DNA from: [Eubacterium] yurii
GTDB taxonomy: Bacteria > Bacillota > Clostridia > Peptostreptococcales > Filifactoraceae
Assembly (NCBI GenBank): GCA_900167215.1
Contig: FUZS01000014.1
Location: forward strand, 31,643 to 95,642
Reading direction: 5' to 3'
Length of the DNA stretch: 64,000 bases
A program made the position numbers and the translations under genes. The notes beneath the pieces are model-generated. The model did no database searches, had not been told where the DNA came from, and was given only the letters and a program-made list of their open reading frames with translations. Of this stretch, positions 16,630-25,865 are shown in pieces (the stretch's first letter is position 1; each line of letters opens with the position of its first letter).

Positions 16630-17073
16630 ATGCGAATCCCGTCCAGCGCTATTATTCCACTGATTGTATTTATAATTTCACTTCTCATCAGTCCGAATAA
16701 TAATAAGAATAATCAAAAAAATCAGAAGAAAGAAAAAAAAGAAAAATCTAATAAGAACAAGCAAAAATTTGATAATTCAAATAAGAATTTTGCAAATAAA
16801 AACTCAAATAATAGCAATACAACTAAGACTGGCGGTCAAAGTCAGTTCAAGTCAAATCAAAAGTCTAATGCAAAAGCTCAGACTAAGACTTCATATTCAA
16901 ACGATACGGAGATGGATGAATACTATATCAAAAGGGAAAGAAATAGACATAATGACAAAAAAAATAATCCCATCTATGGCTATTCATACGATGAAGATAA
17001 AGAGTTATTTGATTTGAAAAATGCGATTATTTACAGTGAGATATTGCAAAAACCCCTTGCTCTTAGAAAGTAA
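16630..17073 (+). CDS. Hypothetical Asn/Lys-rich membrane-anchored protein downstream of floA
   Basis: A 147-residue protein of unknown function. Residues about 6-22 form one hydrophobic segment (SAIIPLIVFIISLLIS). The rest is polar: a basic Asn/Lys-rich stretch to about residue 85, then a charged tail ending in FDLKNAIIYSEILQKPLALR, which could be a short helix for binding a partner. It starts 2 nt after the floA stop, so it is translationally coupled and may be a FloA accessory. The low-complexity part gives no homology that I can recognise. Confidence 0.68.
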   Translation: MRIPSSAIIPLIVFIISLLISPNNNKNNQKNQKKEKKEKSNKNKQKFDNSNKNFANKNSNNSNTTKTGGQSQFKSNQKSNAKAQTKTSYSNDTEMDEYYIKRERNRHNDKKNNPIYGYSYDEDKELFDLKNAIIYSEILQKPLALRK

Positions 17074-17080
17074 AAAGTAT

Positions 17081-17120
17081 CAAAAAAGTTCCACAAGCAA
17101 AGCTTATGGAACTTTTTTGA
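17081..17120. terminator. Bidirectional terminator between floA operon and GH114-like gene
   Basis: AAAAAAGTTCCACAAGC and GCTTATGGAACTTTTTT form a stem with A and T tracts on both sides, located between two convergent genes. Confidence 0.88.
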
Positions 17121-17124
17121 TGTC

Positions 17125-18000
17125 TTACTTATCAATCTCACTCAAATCAATTGTACTTGATATATAGTGATTATATCCATTTTTCTCGCAAAAATTTTTA
17201 ATTTCTTTTTTCAGCTTTTCATCCCTTGTATATTCTGTCAAATATACTTTTAAGCCATTGTTTTTGCACTTCTTAACATAGTTTTCAAAATATACTCTTG
17301 TGTCTTTTGACGAAGTGAGAAAAGTTTTATTATTAAAATCTATTTTGCTAAGTACAGTTTCCTGATTTACTCCATACACCAAGTTTTTCAATTTTTTTTC
17401 ATCTAGAGCCTTGCTTATAAAAGTATCTCCACCATTTACAATGCAAGGCAGATCTGTCTTTTTCATTTCAGCTAAGATTTCAAGCAAGGATGAATACACC
17501 TTAGGGCTATTATAGTGATAGTACACATCCATATTATCAGCGAAATAACCGTCAATACCTTTAGATTTTATTTTTTTTGACAGATTTGATATATGGGCTT
17601 TCCACCTCTTATTTGTAACGTCCACCCACTTCTCATCATCCCAATTTTCGTAATCTCCCAAAGTAATATCCTTGAAATCATCATAATATGACCTGAATTT
17701 TTCCAAAGAGCCTATGTTTATATATGAAAATACCTTCTTATTTCCTTGTTTTTTCAAAGTTTTTATGTCATCTTTAGTAAGATTGTCTGCGTCAATTACT
17801 ATCAAGTCATAGTTTTTTATCTTTTTAAAATCTTTTTTCTCAACTCCTAAAAATACTCCGTATTTTTCAGCCTTAAAAGTTTTTTTGATTAAATTTTCAG
17901 CATTTGAAAGGGCAAAAGTATTTTCAATTATAAGTGATAAAAACATTATTAACACAAAAACTTTGAAAAATAATCTTAAAAATGAGTATTTTCTATACAT
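17125..18000 (-). CDS. GH114-like (endo-alpha-1,4-polygalactosaminidase family) secreted protein
   Basis: A 291-residue protein with an N-terminal membrane/signal segment (about residues 8-30, FFKVFVLIMFLSLIIENTFA). The rest is a TIM-barrel of the GH114/TM1410 family: YDLIVIDAD (strand 1), VFSYINIGSLEKFR, GIDGYFADNMDVY (the likely acidic catalytic region), PCIVNGGD and YGVNQETV. Family members cleave alpha-1,4-galactosaminoglycan of exopolysaccharide. The real substrate here is not shown; many bacterial members are untested. It stands alone and shares a terminator with the floA operon. Confidence 0.82.
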   Translation of the reverse strand: MYRKYSFLRLFFKVFVLIMFLSLIIENTFALSNAENLIKKTFKAEKYGVFLGVEKKDFKKIKNYDLIVIDADNLTKDDIKTLKKQGNKKVFSYINIGSLEKFRSYYDDFKDITLGDYENWDDEKWVDVTNKRWKAHISNLSKKIKSKGIDGYFADNMDVYYHYNSPKVYSSLLEILAEMKKTDLPCIVNGGDTFISKALDEKKLKNLVYGVNQETVLSKIDFNNKTFLTSSKDTRVYFENYVKKCKNNGLKVYLTEYTRDEKLKKEIKNFCEKNGYNHYISSTIDLSEIDK

Positions 18001-18234
18001 CTAAGCTCCTAAATAATATATTTTTTTAGAATTGTCGATATTCCTATCTCTATGCTATAAGTATAAAATCAAAATTTATTACAATCAAAAAAACTTATTA
18101 TAACTTATACATAAATCAGTCAAGCATTAGTGTGTCACTTATTTCTGTATTTATCATTAAGAATTTAATTTAGTAGCAGATATAATATATTAGCAACATT
18201 ATGATGTATCTTCGAACAAGTCTATTTAATTTTA

Positions 18235-19422
18235 CTAATTTGTATAATTGTCAAAATATCCTTGGATATAGATTATAGGTGTACCCTTGTCACCACTACC
18301 TGAAGTAAGGTCTGAAAGTGAGCCAAGCAAGTCTGTAAGTTGTCTTGGAGTAGTACCTTCCGATACCATCTTACCTACCAAGTCAGTTTCTTTATGTTTA
18401 ATATAATCCACCACTGCTTTTTTGAGTTCTTCACCTTTTAAGTCGGCAAACTCATTGTCTGCAATATATTTCAGCTTAATCTCAGACGGAGTACCTGCTA
18501 GTCCGCTTGTAAATCCCGGAGAAACAACAGGATCAGCAAGCTCCCATATCTTACCTACAGGATCTTTGAAAGCTCCGTCCCCATATACCATTACTTCCAA
18601 ATTCTTATCTGTCATGGCTTTTAGCTTTGCTTGGATTTCTTCCACCAATTCTTGTGAATTTCTCGGGAATAATTTCAAAGTATCTTCAGTAGCTTTATTT
18701 GAGCCGAGAAGTCCGTACTCACTGTATCCGCTACCGTCGACAGGTGCGTTTAATATATCTTCAAGTGAGCATACTTTTTGTGCACCTGAGTCTTCCAAGA
18801 GTTTCTTTGTTCTTTTTCTTGTGTGTATGTCGCAATTTATTACATTTTTCGTATATTTCAAAATTGCTTTTGGATCGTTGGCAAAGATTATTTCGCACTC
18901 AGCTCCTGCTTCTTTTACTATTTTTTTGTAAAACTCTATATAATTTACCCCTGTAAACTTATGAACAGGATTGGAGAACATTGATATGAACTTAGCTTCA
19001 TCAAACTCATCTACCCAAGGATTGACATCATTATTATCCAAATCTTCCAATGATACAAAATGGTTGCCTACCTCATCTGAGGGATAAGAAAATAGAATGA
19101 TTACTTTCTTAACTCCAAGGGAAATGCCTTTTAGTATCAGTGAAAATCTATTTCTGCTAAGTATTGGAAATATAACGCCTACTGTATTGTCGCCAAACTT
19201 CGTCTTAACATCCTTTGCAATATTGTCCACTGTCGCATAGTTGCCTTGCGCTCTTGCAACTATGGACTCCGTTATAGTTACTATGTCCTTATCTTTAATG
19301 CTATAGCCTTCTTCTTTTGCAGCCTCTATAACAGTTTCGCATACTATGTCCACCATATTGTCGCCCTGTTTTATTATAGGAGCTCTAAGTCCTCTTACTA
19401 CAGTTCCAACCATTCTACCCAT
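18235..19422 (-). CDS. CofE-like protein (coenzyme F420-0:L-glutamate ligase family)
   Basis: A 395-residue protein of the F420_ligase/CofE family. The N-terminal part has the family pattern GTVVRGLRAPIIKQGDNMVD, DIVTITESIVARAQGN, and a SRNRFSLILKG segment. The family adds glutamate to F420-0, but nothing else for F420 synthesis is visible, and anaerobic Bacillota of this kind are not generally F420 producers. The C-terminal third (VYGDGAFKDPVGKIWELADP onward) is longer than archaeal CofE. So the substrate is probably different. TAAAGGAG precedes the ATG. It is a single gene. Confidence 0.72.
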   Translation of the reverse strand: MGRMVGTVVRGLRAPIIKQGDNMVDIVCETVIEAAKEEGYSIKDKDIVTITESIVARAQGNYATVDNIAKDVKTKFGDNTVGVIFPILSRNRFSLILKGISLGVKKVIILFSYPSDEVGNHFVSLEDLDNNDVNPWVDEFDEAKFISMFSNPVHKFTGVNYIEFYKKIVKEAGAECEIIFANDPKAILKYTKNVINCDIHTRKRTKKLLEDSGAQKVCSLEDILNAPVDGSGYSEYGLLGSNKATEDTLKLFPRNSQELVEEIQAKLKAMTDKNLEVMVYGDGAFKDPVGKIWELADPVVSPGFTSGLAGTPSEIKLKYIADNEFADLKGEELKKAVVDYIKHKETDLVGKMVSEGTTPRQLTDLLGSLSDLTSGSGDKGTPIIYIQGYFDNYTN

Positions 19423-19695
19423 ATTATTTCTCCTTTATAAAGATGTATTGAACTCTCTAAATTTATTAACTGTTCATATACAAATATTATAAGTATTTTT
19501 AATGAAAAAATCAAAAAAAGAGCTTATAATTTGAAGATTATTTTATATAGTTCAATTAAGACCTACAAATTTAAAGGTAATTTATATAGTATCTACAAGC
19601 GATACATCAATAACGTAAAAATAATTATTCTAAAATTATTGAATAAAATCATTCAAAAATATTCGAAATATATTGATACTAACTTAAATAATAAT

Positions 19696-20211
19696 TCATA
19701 TTTTATTATCATTACTTTTAATATAGTCCAGATAGCTCTTATATATTCTTATAGCACAATCTTGAATATCTGTATTATTTTCAACTTGTATGTCACTATA
19801 TTTTTCGTACAAAGCTTGTCTTTCCTCAAAAAGTTTTTTTACAGAGTCAAGTCCGCCTGCTGACAGCGGTCTACCTACAGTTTCAAGCTTTTCCAAATCA
19901 CGCTTGACATAAACTATTATAGCATTTCGCCTAAGATTATTGATATTATCTTCGTTTTTTACACAACCTCCACCTGTTGATATAACGACATTTTCCATCA
20001 ATGACAGCCTCTGTATCATATCACATTCCAATTTTCTAAAATATGCCTCTCCAAATTGTTTGAAAATCTCAGCTATAGTAATATTATTCTCACTTACTAT
20101 CAGGGAGTCAACATCTACAAAGTCTTTTTTTAATATAGTCGCCAATTTCTTGCAAAGAGTGGTCTTTCCGCTACCAGGCATACCTATTATTGCAATATTT
20201 GTTTTTTTCAT
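19696..20211 (-). CDS. aroK: Shikimate kinase
   Basis: A 171-residue kinase that phosphorylates shikimate at O3. P-loop GMPGSGKTTL (about residues 9-18), DVDS (about 34-37), the STGGG motif (about 79-83) that binds shikimate, and the lid GRPLS (about 117-121) are all present. I prefer the ATG at 20211. The frame extends to a TTG at 20259, but the extra residues have no family equivalent and AAAGGAAG lies between the two starts. It is last of the minus-strand aroA-aroC-aroK series; a 115-bp repeat sits between it and aroC. Confidence 0.93.
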   Translation of the reverse strand: MKKTNIAIIGMPGSGKTTLCKKLATILKKDFVDVDSLIVSENNITIAEIFKQFGEAYFRKLECDMIQRLSLMENVVISTGGGCVKNEDNINNLRRNAIIVYVKRDLEKLETVGRPLSAGGLDSVKKLFEERQALYEKYSDIQVENNTDIQDCAIRIYKSYLDYIKSNDNKI

Positions 20212-20259
20212 CAAATCAATATCTTCCTTTTTCAATCTTATTTCCACCACCCTAAACAA

Positions 20260-20399
20260 TATCTCTATTTTGCCACTTATATTGAATTTTTAACTAATTC
20301 AAATTGTTAAATACAATTTTTTTATATTAATAAGAATCACTTTAATTAAAGTAAATTATAGTATTTTAAATTAAAATATAAACATATATTGATATTCTA
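20260..20399. other. Intergenic spacer aroK-aroC, upper part
   Basis: Together with 20515-20683 this spacer is over 450 nt long. It contains the 115-bp repeat at 20400-20514 and otherwise AT-rich sequence without a reading frame or clear terminator. Confidence 0.35.
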
Positions 20400-20514
20400 A
20401 TACTAAAAACCCATTAAATAGTCCTAAAAAAATATTAAGGATGCTTATCGAAAACTAAAAAAATTAATATTTCAATAAATTTAAATATATGACAGTACAA
20501 ATGGTGATTAGTAT
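20400..20514. repeat. MITE-like repeat, family B copy between aroC and aroK
   Basis: A 115-bp element starting ATACTAAAAACCCATTAAAT and ending AAATGGTGATTAGTAT. It is closely similar over its whole length to the 115-bp copy at 21926-22040, with AATAGTCCTAAAA and AATATTTCAATAA in common. Confidence 0.8.
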
Positions 20515-20683
20515 AAAATAAGTCTTGATATAATTTTTAAAAAGCATTATTGATATTTAGCTAATTAGCAATAAATTTTTAAAAAACTATATCAAACAAG
20601 AAATAGTATTTTAAAAAAATACTAAGATTTCAATACTTAAATATGTTTTTCATGCTAAAAATTGAATTTAACATATTCAATCA

Positions 20684-21796
20684 TCACTTCTTAAAATCTA
20701 TCATATCTCCTATAATCTCTGCCTTTTCTTCCAAAATTACGTCCAATAGCGTAATAGCTACTGCAGACTCAAGTACAGGTGGAATGCGTAGTATGACTGC
20801 AGGATCGTGTCTGCCTTTTATCTCCAGTTTTGTGTCTTCCATAGTCTTGATATTTACAGTATCTTGCTCTCTTGCTATCGACGGTGTAGGCTTTACAGCG
20901 ACTTTCATTATTATAGGCATTCCGTTTGATATTCCGCCGTTTATTCCTCCATCGTGATTTGTCTTTGTTCTTATTTTCCCATCTGCAATTTCAAGTTCAT
21001 CATTATTTTGACTGCCCTTTAGCATAGTTGACTCAAAACCGCTACCAAATTCCACGCCTTTGACAGCAGGAATGGAAAAAATCATATGAGCTAATCTGCT
21101 CTCCAAGCTGTCAAAAAATGGCGAACCCAATCCAACCATCATATTATGCACCATTATCTCAACCATGCCACCTACAGAGTCTTTTTCGTGCATTATCTTA
21201 TCCAATAGAAGCTTTGCTTTTGCGATATTCTCATCATCAAAAAACGGAAGTTCTTTTTTCGTAAGATACTGTTGTGAGGCAAGAGTTTCTAAGTATATAG
21301 GAGTGTCAATAATATTGTAAAGCGAAGAAATATGTGAGCAGACAAAGATATTTAGCCTTTCCAATATTTGAAGCGCTATGCCCCCTACTACGCAAAGCGG
21401 GGCTGTAAGCCTGCCTGAAAAATGCCCTCCACCTCTATAGTCGTTATAGCCCTTGTATCTCAAATATCCTGTATAGTCTGCATGGGAAGGTCTGAGATTT
21501 TCTGATAAATTATTATAATCTCCTGATTGCATATTTTCATTTTTGATATTTATGGCAAGTGGAGCGCCTGTCGTATAGCCTTCAAAATAGCCTGATAATA
21601 TCTCAAACTCATCCTTTTCATTTCTCTTTGTAGTGTACTTATTTTGATTAGGTCTTCTTCTGCTGACAAAAGAGCTTAAGTTTTCCATATCTATACTTAT
21701 TCCGGCAGGTAGTCCATGTACCACTGCACCTATTGAATTTCCATGAGATTCTCCATATATACAAAGCTGTAATTTATTTCCAATGAAAGATGACAT
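20684..21796 (-). CDS. aroC: Chorismate synthase
   Basis: A 370-residue FMN-dependent enzyme that converts EPSP to chorismate. Signature segments are GESHGNSIGAVVHGLPAGI (residues about 15-33), RRRPNQ, the YRGGGHFSGRLTAP loop (about 120-133), GGINGGISNGMPI (about 288-300) and GRHDPAVILRIPPVLESA near the C-terminus. AAAGGGAGAT precedes the ATG. It lies between aroA and aroK on the same strand, separated from each by an intergenic repeat. Confidence 0.97.
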   Translation of the reverse strand: MSSFIGNKLQLCIYGESHGNSIGAVVHGLPAGISIDMENLSSFVSRRRPNQNKYTTKRNEKDEFEILSGYFEGYTTGAPLAINIKNENMQSGDYNNLSENLRPSHADYTGYLRYKGYNDYRGGGHFSGRLTAPLCVVGGIALQILERLNIFVCSHISSLYNIIDTPIYLETLASQQYLTKKELPFFDDENIAKAKLLLDKIMHEKDSVGGMVEIMVHNMMVGLGSPFFDSLESRLAHMIFSIPAVKGVEFGSGFESTMLKGSQNNDELEIADGKIRTKTNHDGGINGGISNGMPIIMKVAVKPTPSIAREQDTVNIKTMEDTKLEIKGRHDPAVILRIPPVLESAVAITLLDVILEEKAEIIGDMIDFKK

Positions 21797-21925
21797 CTTA
21801 TCTCCCTTTATTCAAATGATTGAAAAGCAACTTTTTACTAAAGTAAATTATCAAAAAATATATTCTAAATATCCCTAATACTACTTTTTTATTTATAGCA
21901 GATAAATTTATATAAAAGCTGATTC
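21797..21925. other. Intergenic spacer aroC-aroA
   Basis: The roughly 355-nt spacer (21797-22152) holds the family B repeat at 21926-22040 and AT-rich sequence on both sides. No gene or terminator is evident. Confidence 0.35.
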
Positions 21926-22040
21926 ATACTAAAAAGCAATTAAATAGTCCTAAAAGTATATTAAGGATGTCTTGGTGAAAATTAAAAAAATAATATTTCA
22001 ATAAGTTTAAATATATGACATTTTAAATGGTGATTAGTAT
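21926..22040. repeat. MITE-like repeat, family B copy between aroA and aroC
   Basis: A 115-bp element starting ATACTAAAAAGCAATTAAAT and ending AAATGGTGATTAGTAT. It has the same length as the copy at 20400-20514 and is in the same orientation. Confidence 0.8.
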
Positions 22041-22152
22041 CATTTATTCTAAAAGCTTAATTTTTTTCTTTTAATATTTATTTCAAAGCTAAGATTCTTA
22101 TAAAAATCTATTTATTTTCAATATCAATATATCTACTTTCTGTATTATAAGC

Positions 22153-23406
22153 CTAAGATTTTAAGATTTCAACTTTTCCACCTAAGCTTTGAAAATCTTC
22201 AAAAAATTTCGGATAAGATTTATTTACTGCATTTTCGCCCTTTATTATGACATCATCATCACATATTATACTTGCTATTGCAGCAGACATAGCTATCCTA
22301 TGGTCGTTGAAAGAATCTACTGATCCTCCTCTTAATCTTCCTCTTCCTTCAATTATAAGCTCGTCATCTTTTTCAACAGCATTGCCACCAAGAGCTTTTA
22401 TCATCTGACAAGAGGCATATATCCTGTCGCTTTCTTTGAGCCTTAGTCTTCTTGCATTGTAAAATCTGCTTGTGGCATTTGAAGAGCAGGCAAGTACAGA
22501 TAAAATCGGCAGTAAATCCGGTATCTGCGACATATCTACCTCTATTACATCAGACCTGTATTTACTTACAGTAATCTCATCTTTATCCATATCTACCCTT
22601 GCTCCGAAGCTTTCAATTATCTCAATTATCTTCTTATCTGACTGTAGAGAGTTAGGATTCAGTCCGCTAAGCGTAACAGGAGCGCCTATTGCTCCGGCTG
22701 TCAAGAAAAATGCAGAGTTTGACCAGTCTTTTTCTATGACATTATCCTTAGGACTTATATATCTTTGATTTTTCCTAATAAAATAGTTTTTTTCATCCTC
22801 TATAATTTCAATGCCGTATCTTCTCATCACATCTACTGTCATATCCACATAGGACTTTGACTCAAAGTCTCTCACTACTTTGATATGCACGTCATCTTTT
22901 TGCAAAACAGATGAGATTAAAAGCCCTGAAATAAACTGAGAGCTGATATTTGCTTCTATTTCAACATCAGTAAATTCAAACTTATTTTTAATTGTAAGAG
23001 GGAGCTTATCACTACTAACTTCGCATTTTGACTTTCTAAGTATATCTATTATCTGATTTATCGGTCTTTCAGGCAGTCTACCTCTTCCTGTAAAATGACA
23101 GTGCTCAAGAAGAGATGGAGCTATAGTAAGCATAAATCTAAGTGTAGTCCCACTTTCTCTACAATCAAAAAGCTCGCTTTTCTTATTTGTGGGCGATAAT
23201 CTTATATAAGCCCCATCCTTTATCAGCTTTAGACCAAGATTTTCCACCGCAGAAAGAGTACATTCAATGTCGTCAGATATATCAGGTATGAACAATGTAG
23301 TTTCAGTATTTGACAGAGCAGAGCATATAATCTGACGATGTGCCATAGACTTTGAAGTAATAGCTTGGACTTTCCCGCTTAAATTTCCACCTTTAATTCT
23401 TATCAT
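22153..23406 (-). CDS. aroA: 3-phosphoshikimate 1-carboxyvinyltransferase (EPSP synthase)
   Basis: A 417-residue enzyme joining PEP to shikimate-3-phosphate. Motifs: SKSMAHRQ (substrate binding, near residue 20), ESGTTLRFML (in place of the common GNAGTTLR), GRGRLPERPI, RLRLKESDR and FNDHRIAMS. The ATG at 23406 is chosen because AAAGGATG lies 5-8 nt before it. The frame runs on to a TTG at 23457, but those 17 residues are outside the usual N-terminus. First gene of the aroA-aroC-aroK series. Glyphosate class cannot be judged from what I can see. Confidence 0.96.
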   Translation of the reverse strand: MIRIKGGNLSGKVQAITSKSMAHRQIICSALSNTETTLFIPDISDDIECTLSAVENLGLKLIKDGAYIRLSPTNKKSELFDCRESGTTLRFMLTIAPSLLEHCHFTGRGRLPERPINQIIDILRKSKCEVSSDKLPLTIKNKFEFTDVEIEANISSQFISGLLISSVLQKDDVHIKVVRDFESKSYVDMTVDVMRRYGIEIIEDEKNYFIRKNQRYISPKDNVIEKDWSNSAFFLTAGAIGAPVTLSGLNPNSLQSDKKIIEIIESFGARVDMDKDEITVSKYRSDVIEVDMSQIPDLLPILSVLACSSNATSRFYNARRLRLKESDRIYASCQMIKALGGNAVEKDDELIIEGRGRLRGGSVDSFNDHRIAMSAAIASIICDDDVIIKGENAVNKSYPKFFEDFQSLGGKVEILKS

Positions 23407-23496
23407 AATATCATCCTTTTTGTAAGCATTGATATTTCTATCAGATATATTTTTCAATTTAAAAATATCTACAGCTTTAACAACAAATAAAATTAT

Positions 23497-23560
23497 AGAA
23501 CTCGACTTTTCCGCTAAAATTATCGTGTTTTTAGTTGAAATTTGAGTATTTAATATGTCT
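23497..23560. repeat. Dispersed repeat fragment
   Basis: ACTCGACTTTTCCGCTAAAA, then ATTATCG...TTAGTTGAAATTTGAG, resembles the repeat units at 34418-34605 upstream of the lipase gene. Probably a shared mobile or degenerate element. Confidence 0.4.
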
Positions 23561-23578
23561 TACTTTATATAAAGTGAT

Positions 23579-24040
23579 TTAAGACTTTTCTTCCTTGTCT
23601 TTTTTATTTTTTATATGTCTTTTTATACTTTTTATAATATATATGATAATCAATGTCACAATATAAATAATGATATAAGCAGCTACCCAAAAATAAAGTT
23701 CCACTAAAAGCCATTCTTTACTGTAGGATTGTTCAAAAATGCCACTATATCCAAGCTCATATACAGCATTGGCATCGTAAATATATACGCATATACTATA
23801 TAACACTATTCCTAAAAAGCCAAAGAATATATTCGATTTTAAAAATAGTATATCAAAAACTGGAAATAATATAAATGATATAATCATTATATATATACTA
23901 AAATCAATATAACCAGTTATTTCATATCTTCCATGAATAGGCGTATTTGGAAGTATTAGATAGTGGATAGCATATAATCCAAAGTATGCTGACATTATTT
24001 TTAGAAATTTTATTAACTTTGTTTTTCTATCCGTATTCAT
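23579..24040 (-). CDS. Tandem four-helix membrane protein, copy 8 (last in array)
   Basis: A 153-residue member of the array, of the subtype ending in KKDKEEKS. Four hydrophobic segments lie at about residues 10-30, 45-68, 70-90 and 112-138. It is close to copies 1 and 5 (AYFGLYAIHYLILPNTPIHG in all three). Downstream DNA has the same TTTAATATGTCTT...TTTATATAAAGTGATTTA 3' flank as the other KDKEEKS-type copies. It is the end of the array; aroA lies 120 nt further upstream of the next operon on the same strand. Confidence 0.75.
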   Translation of the reverse strand: MNTDRKTKLIKFLKIMSAYFGLYAIHYLILPNTPIHGRYEITGYIDFSIYIMIISFILFPVFDILFLKSNIFFGFLGIVLYSICVYIYDANAVYELGYSGIFEQSYSKEWLLVELYFWVAAYIIIYIVTLIIIYIIKSIKRHIKNKKDKEEKS

Positions 24041-24142
24041 AGATTACACATCCTTAATTTATTTTTTCTTTGAATTTTAGTTATGTAAATATAGTTCTTA
24101 TATAATATTCAAATTTAAACTTCTAATGATTTATTATTTTTT

Positions 24143-24244
24143 ATACTAATACCCGATAATATAGACAATATATTACTTACAAGATTTTTATAATAATAAA
24201 TCTCCGTTTGCAAACAATGATATCTATTAATCAGGTATTTGTAT
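24143..24244. repeat. 102-bp spacer element, unit between copies 7 and 8
   Basis: Starts ATACTAATACCCGATAATAT and ends TTAATCAGGTATTTGTAT, giving imperfect terminal inverted repeats of about 20 bp. Same length as the other spacer elements. Confidence 0.75.
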
Positions 24245-24353
24245 TTTTATAAATATTATGATACTTTGATTAAGACTAATAATCTTCTTGAATAATTTTT
24301 GATTTGACTAATAATATTTTCAATTTATATAAAGATAATTATTGATGAAAATT

Positions 24354-24800
24354 TTATGAATTCCATCTTTCTTCCTCTCTTTTCCTTATATATTCTCTTA
24401 TTTTCCTTATTACAAAAACTATTATATAAATTATAAAATAATAAACAATATATACATATATACTTTCTTCAATATCTGATAGTACATATGGTTCTTTATA
24501 TACTCCAAGTCCAATAAATCCTCCAAGACTGAAATCATAAGCATTTTTTGCATTGTAAATATAGACACAAAAACTGTATAAGCATATACCAACACTTCCA
24601 TATAATATATTTGACTTTAAAATTAATATATCAAAAAGTGGAAATAGCAACAACATGAACACCTTTATATATGAAGCAGACTCTGGAACTCCATATTTTA
24701 AAAAATATGGCAGTATAATATAATGAATTATATATAATCCAAAGTATGCTGTCATTATCTTTAGAAATTTTACTACCTTGCCTTTCTTATCATTATCCAT
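24354..24800 (-). CDS. Tandem four-helix membrane protein, copy 7
   Basis: A 148-residue copy of the subtype ending in REEERWNS. Its centre (YGVPESASYIKVFMLLLFPL and the NAYDFSLGGFIGLGVYKE loop) is almost identical to copy 4 at 26647-27093, while its N-terminus (MDNDKKGKVVKFLKIMTAYF) is different, which points to recombination or a recent duplication. The conserved core FDILILKSNILYG is present. An AAGGATGTGTAGTCT leader gives the ribosome binding site. Confidence 0.75.
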   Translation of the reverse strand: MDNDKKGKVVKFLKIMTAYFGLYIIHYIILPYFLKYGVPESASYIKVFMLLLFPLFDILILKSNILYGSVGICLYSFCVYIYNAKNAYDFSLGGFIGLGVYKEPYVLSDIEESIYVYIVYYFIIYIIVFVIRKIREYIRKREEERWNS

Positions 24801-24894
24801 AGACTACACATCCTTAACATATTTTTTCTTTGAATCTTAGTTATGTAAATATACCTTATGTCATATTCAAAATTCTAAATGATTTATTATTTTT

Positions 24895-24996
24895 ATACTA
24901 ATACCTAATAATATAGATAATTTATTCCATACGAGATTTTTATTACATTAAATCTCATTATGCAAATATTTATGTCTATTAATCAGGTATTAGTAT
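24895..24996. repeat. 102-bp spacer element, unit between copies 6 and 7
   Basis: Starts ATACTAATACCTAATAATAT and ends TTAATCAGGTATTAGTAT. Terminal inverted repeats are near-perfect over the outer 11 bp. Confidence 0.78.
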
Positions 24997-25106
24997 TTTT
25001 ATAGATATTATGATACTTTGATTAAGATTAATAATCTTCTTGAATGATTTTTGATTTGACTAATGATATTTTTTTACTCATATAAAGATAATTATTGATG
25101 AAGATT

Positions 25107-25553
25107 TTATGAATTCCATCTTTCTTCCTCTTTTTTCTTTAGATATTCTCTTATTTCCCTTATTATAAAAACTATTGTATAAATAATAGAATAATCGATG
25201 ACATATATAATTAGTGTTACTTGAAGATAAGATAGCAAATACTCCTCTTTGAAATCTCCAGTCATAAAAAATCCTGCACGTCCAATACCATAGGCAGCAT
25301 TCGCATTATAAATATATGTGCATAAGTTGTATAAACATATGCCTACCGTACCAAAAAGTATATTTGACTTTAATTTTATAATGTCTACAAGAGGAAACAA
25401 TAAACACATCAAAATACGAGTAACCCTATCATAAATTGAATCACTATAAAATGGAGAATGAGGAAAAATCACAAAATGAAATAAATATAATACAAAGTAT
25501 GATGTCATTATTTTTAGAAATTTTACTACCTTTTGTTTTATCTCATTATCCAT
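25107..25553 (-). CDS. Tandem four-helix membrane protein, copy 6
   Basis: A 148-residue copy of the EEERWNS-ending subtype, but with its own central sequence (HFVIFPHSPFYSDSIYDRVT; AAYGIGRAGFFMTGDFKEEY). The conserved core is LVDIIKLKSNILFGTVGICL, where DIIKLK replaces the more usual DILFLK. Four predicted helices. Both ends match copies 4 and 7 more than the middle does, so it is mosaic. Ribosome binding site TAGGAGTG before the ATG. Confidence 0.75.
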   Translation of the reverse strand: MDNEIKQKVVKFLKIMTSYFVLYLFHFVIFPHSPFYSDSIYDRVTRILMCLLFPLVDIIKLKSNILFGTVGICLYNLCTYIYNANAAYGIGRAGFFMTGDFKEEYLLSYLQVTLIIYVIDYSIIYTIVFIIREIREYLKKKEEERWNS

Positions 25554-25654
25554 AGATTAACACTCCTAAATTTTTCTTTTCATTGTAGTTTAGTTATGTA
25601 AATATAGCTCTTATATAATATTCTAATTCAAACTTCTAATAATTTGTTATTTTT

Positions 25655-25756
25655 ATACTAATACCCGATAATATAGAAAATATATTACTTACAAGATTTT
25701 TATAACAGTAAATCTCATTATGCATATATTTATGTCTATTAATCAGGTATTAGTAT
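25655..25756. repeat. 102-bp spacer element, unit between copies 5 and 6
   Basis: Starts ATACTAATACCCGATAATAT and ends TTAATCAGGTATTAGTAT. Confidence 0.78.
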
Positions 25757-25865
25757 TTTTATAGATATGGTTTCCTCTTAACCAAATATTTTAAAGCATT
25801 ATATTTTTAATTAATATCAGTATACCCTTAGGATTATTTAATATGTCTTGCTTTATAAAAGTGAT

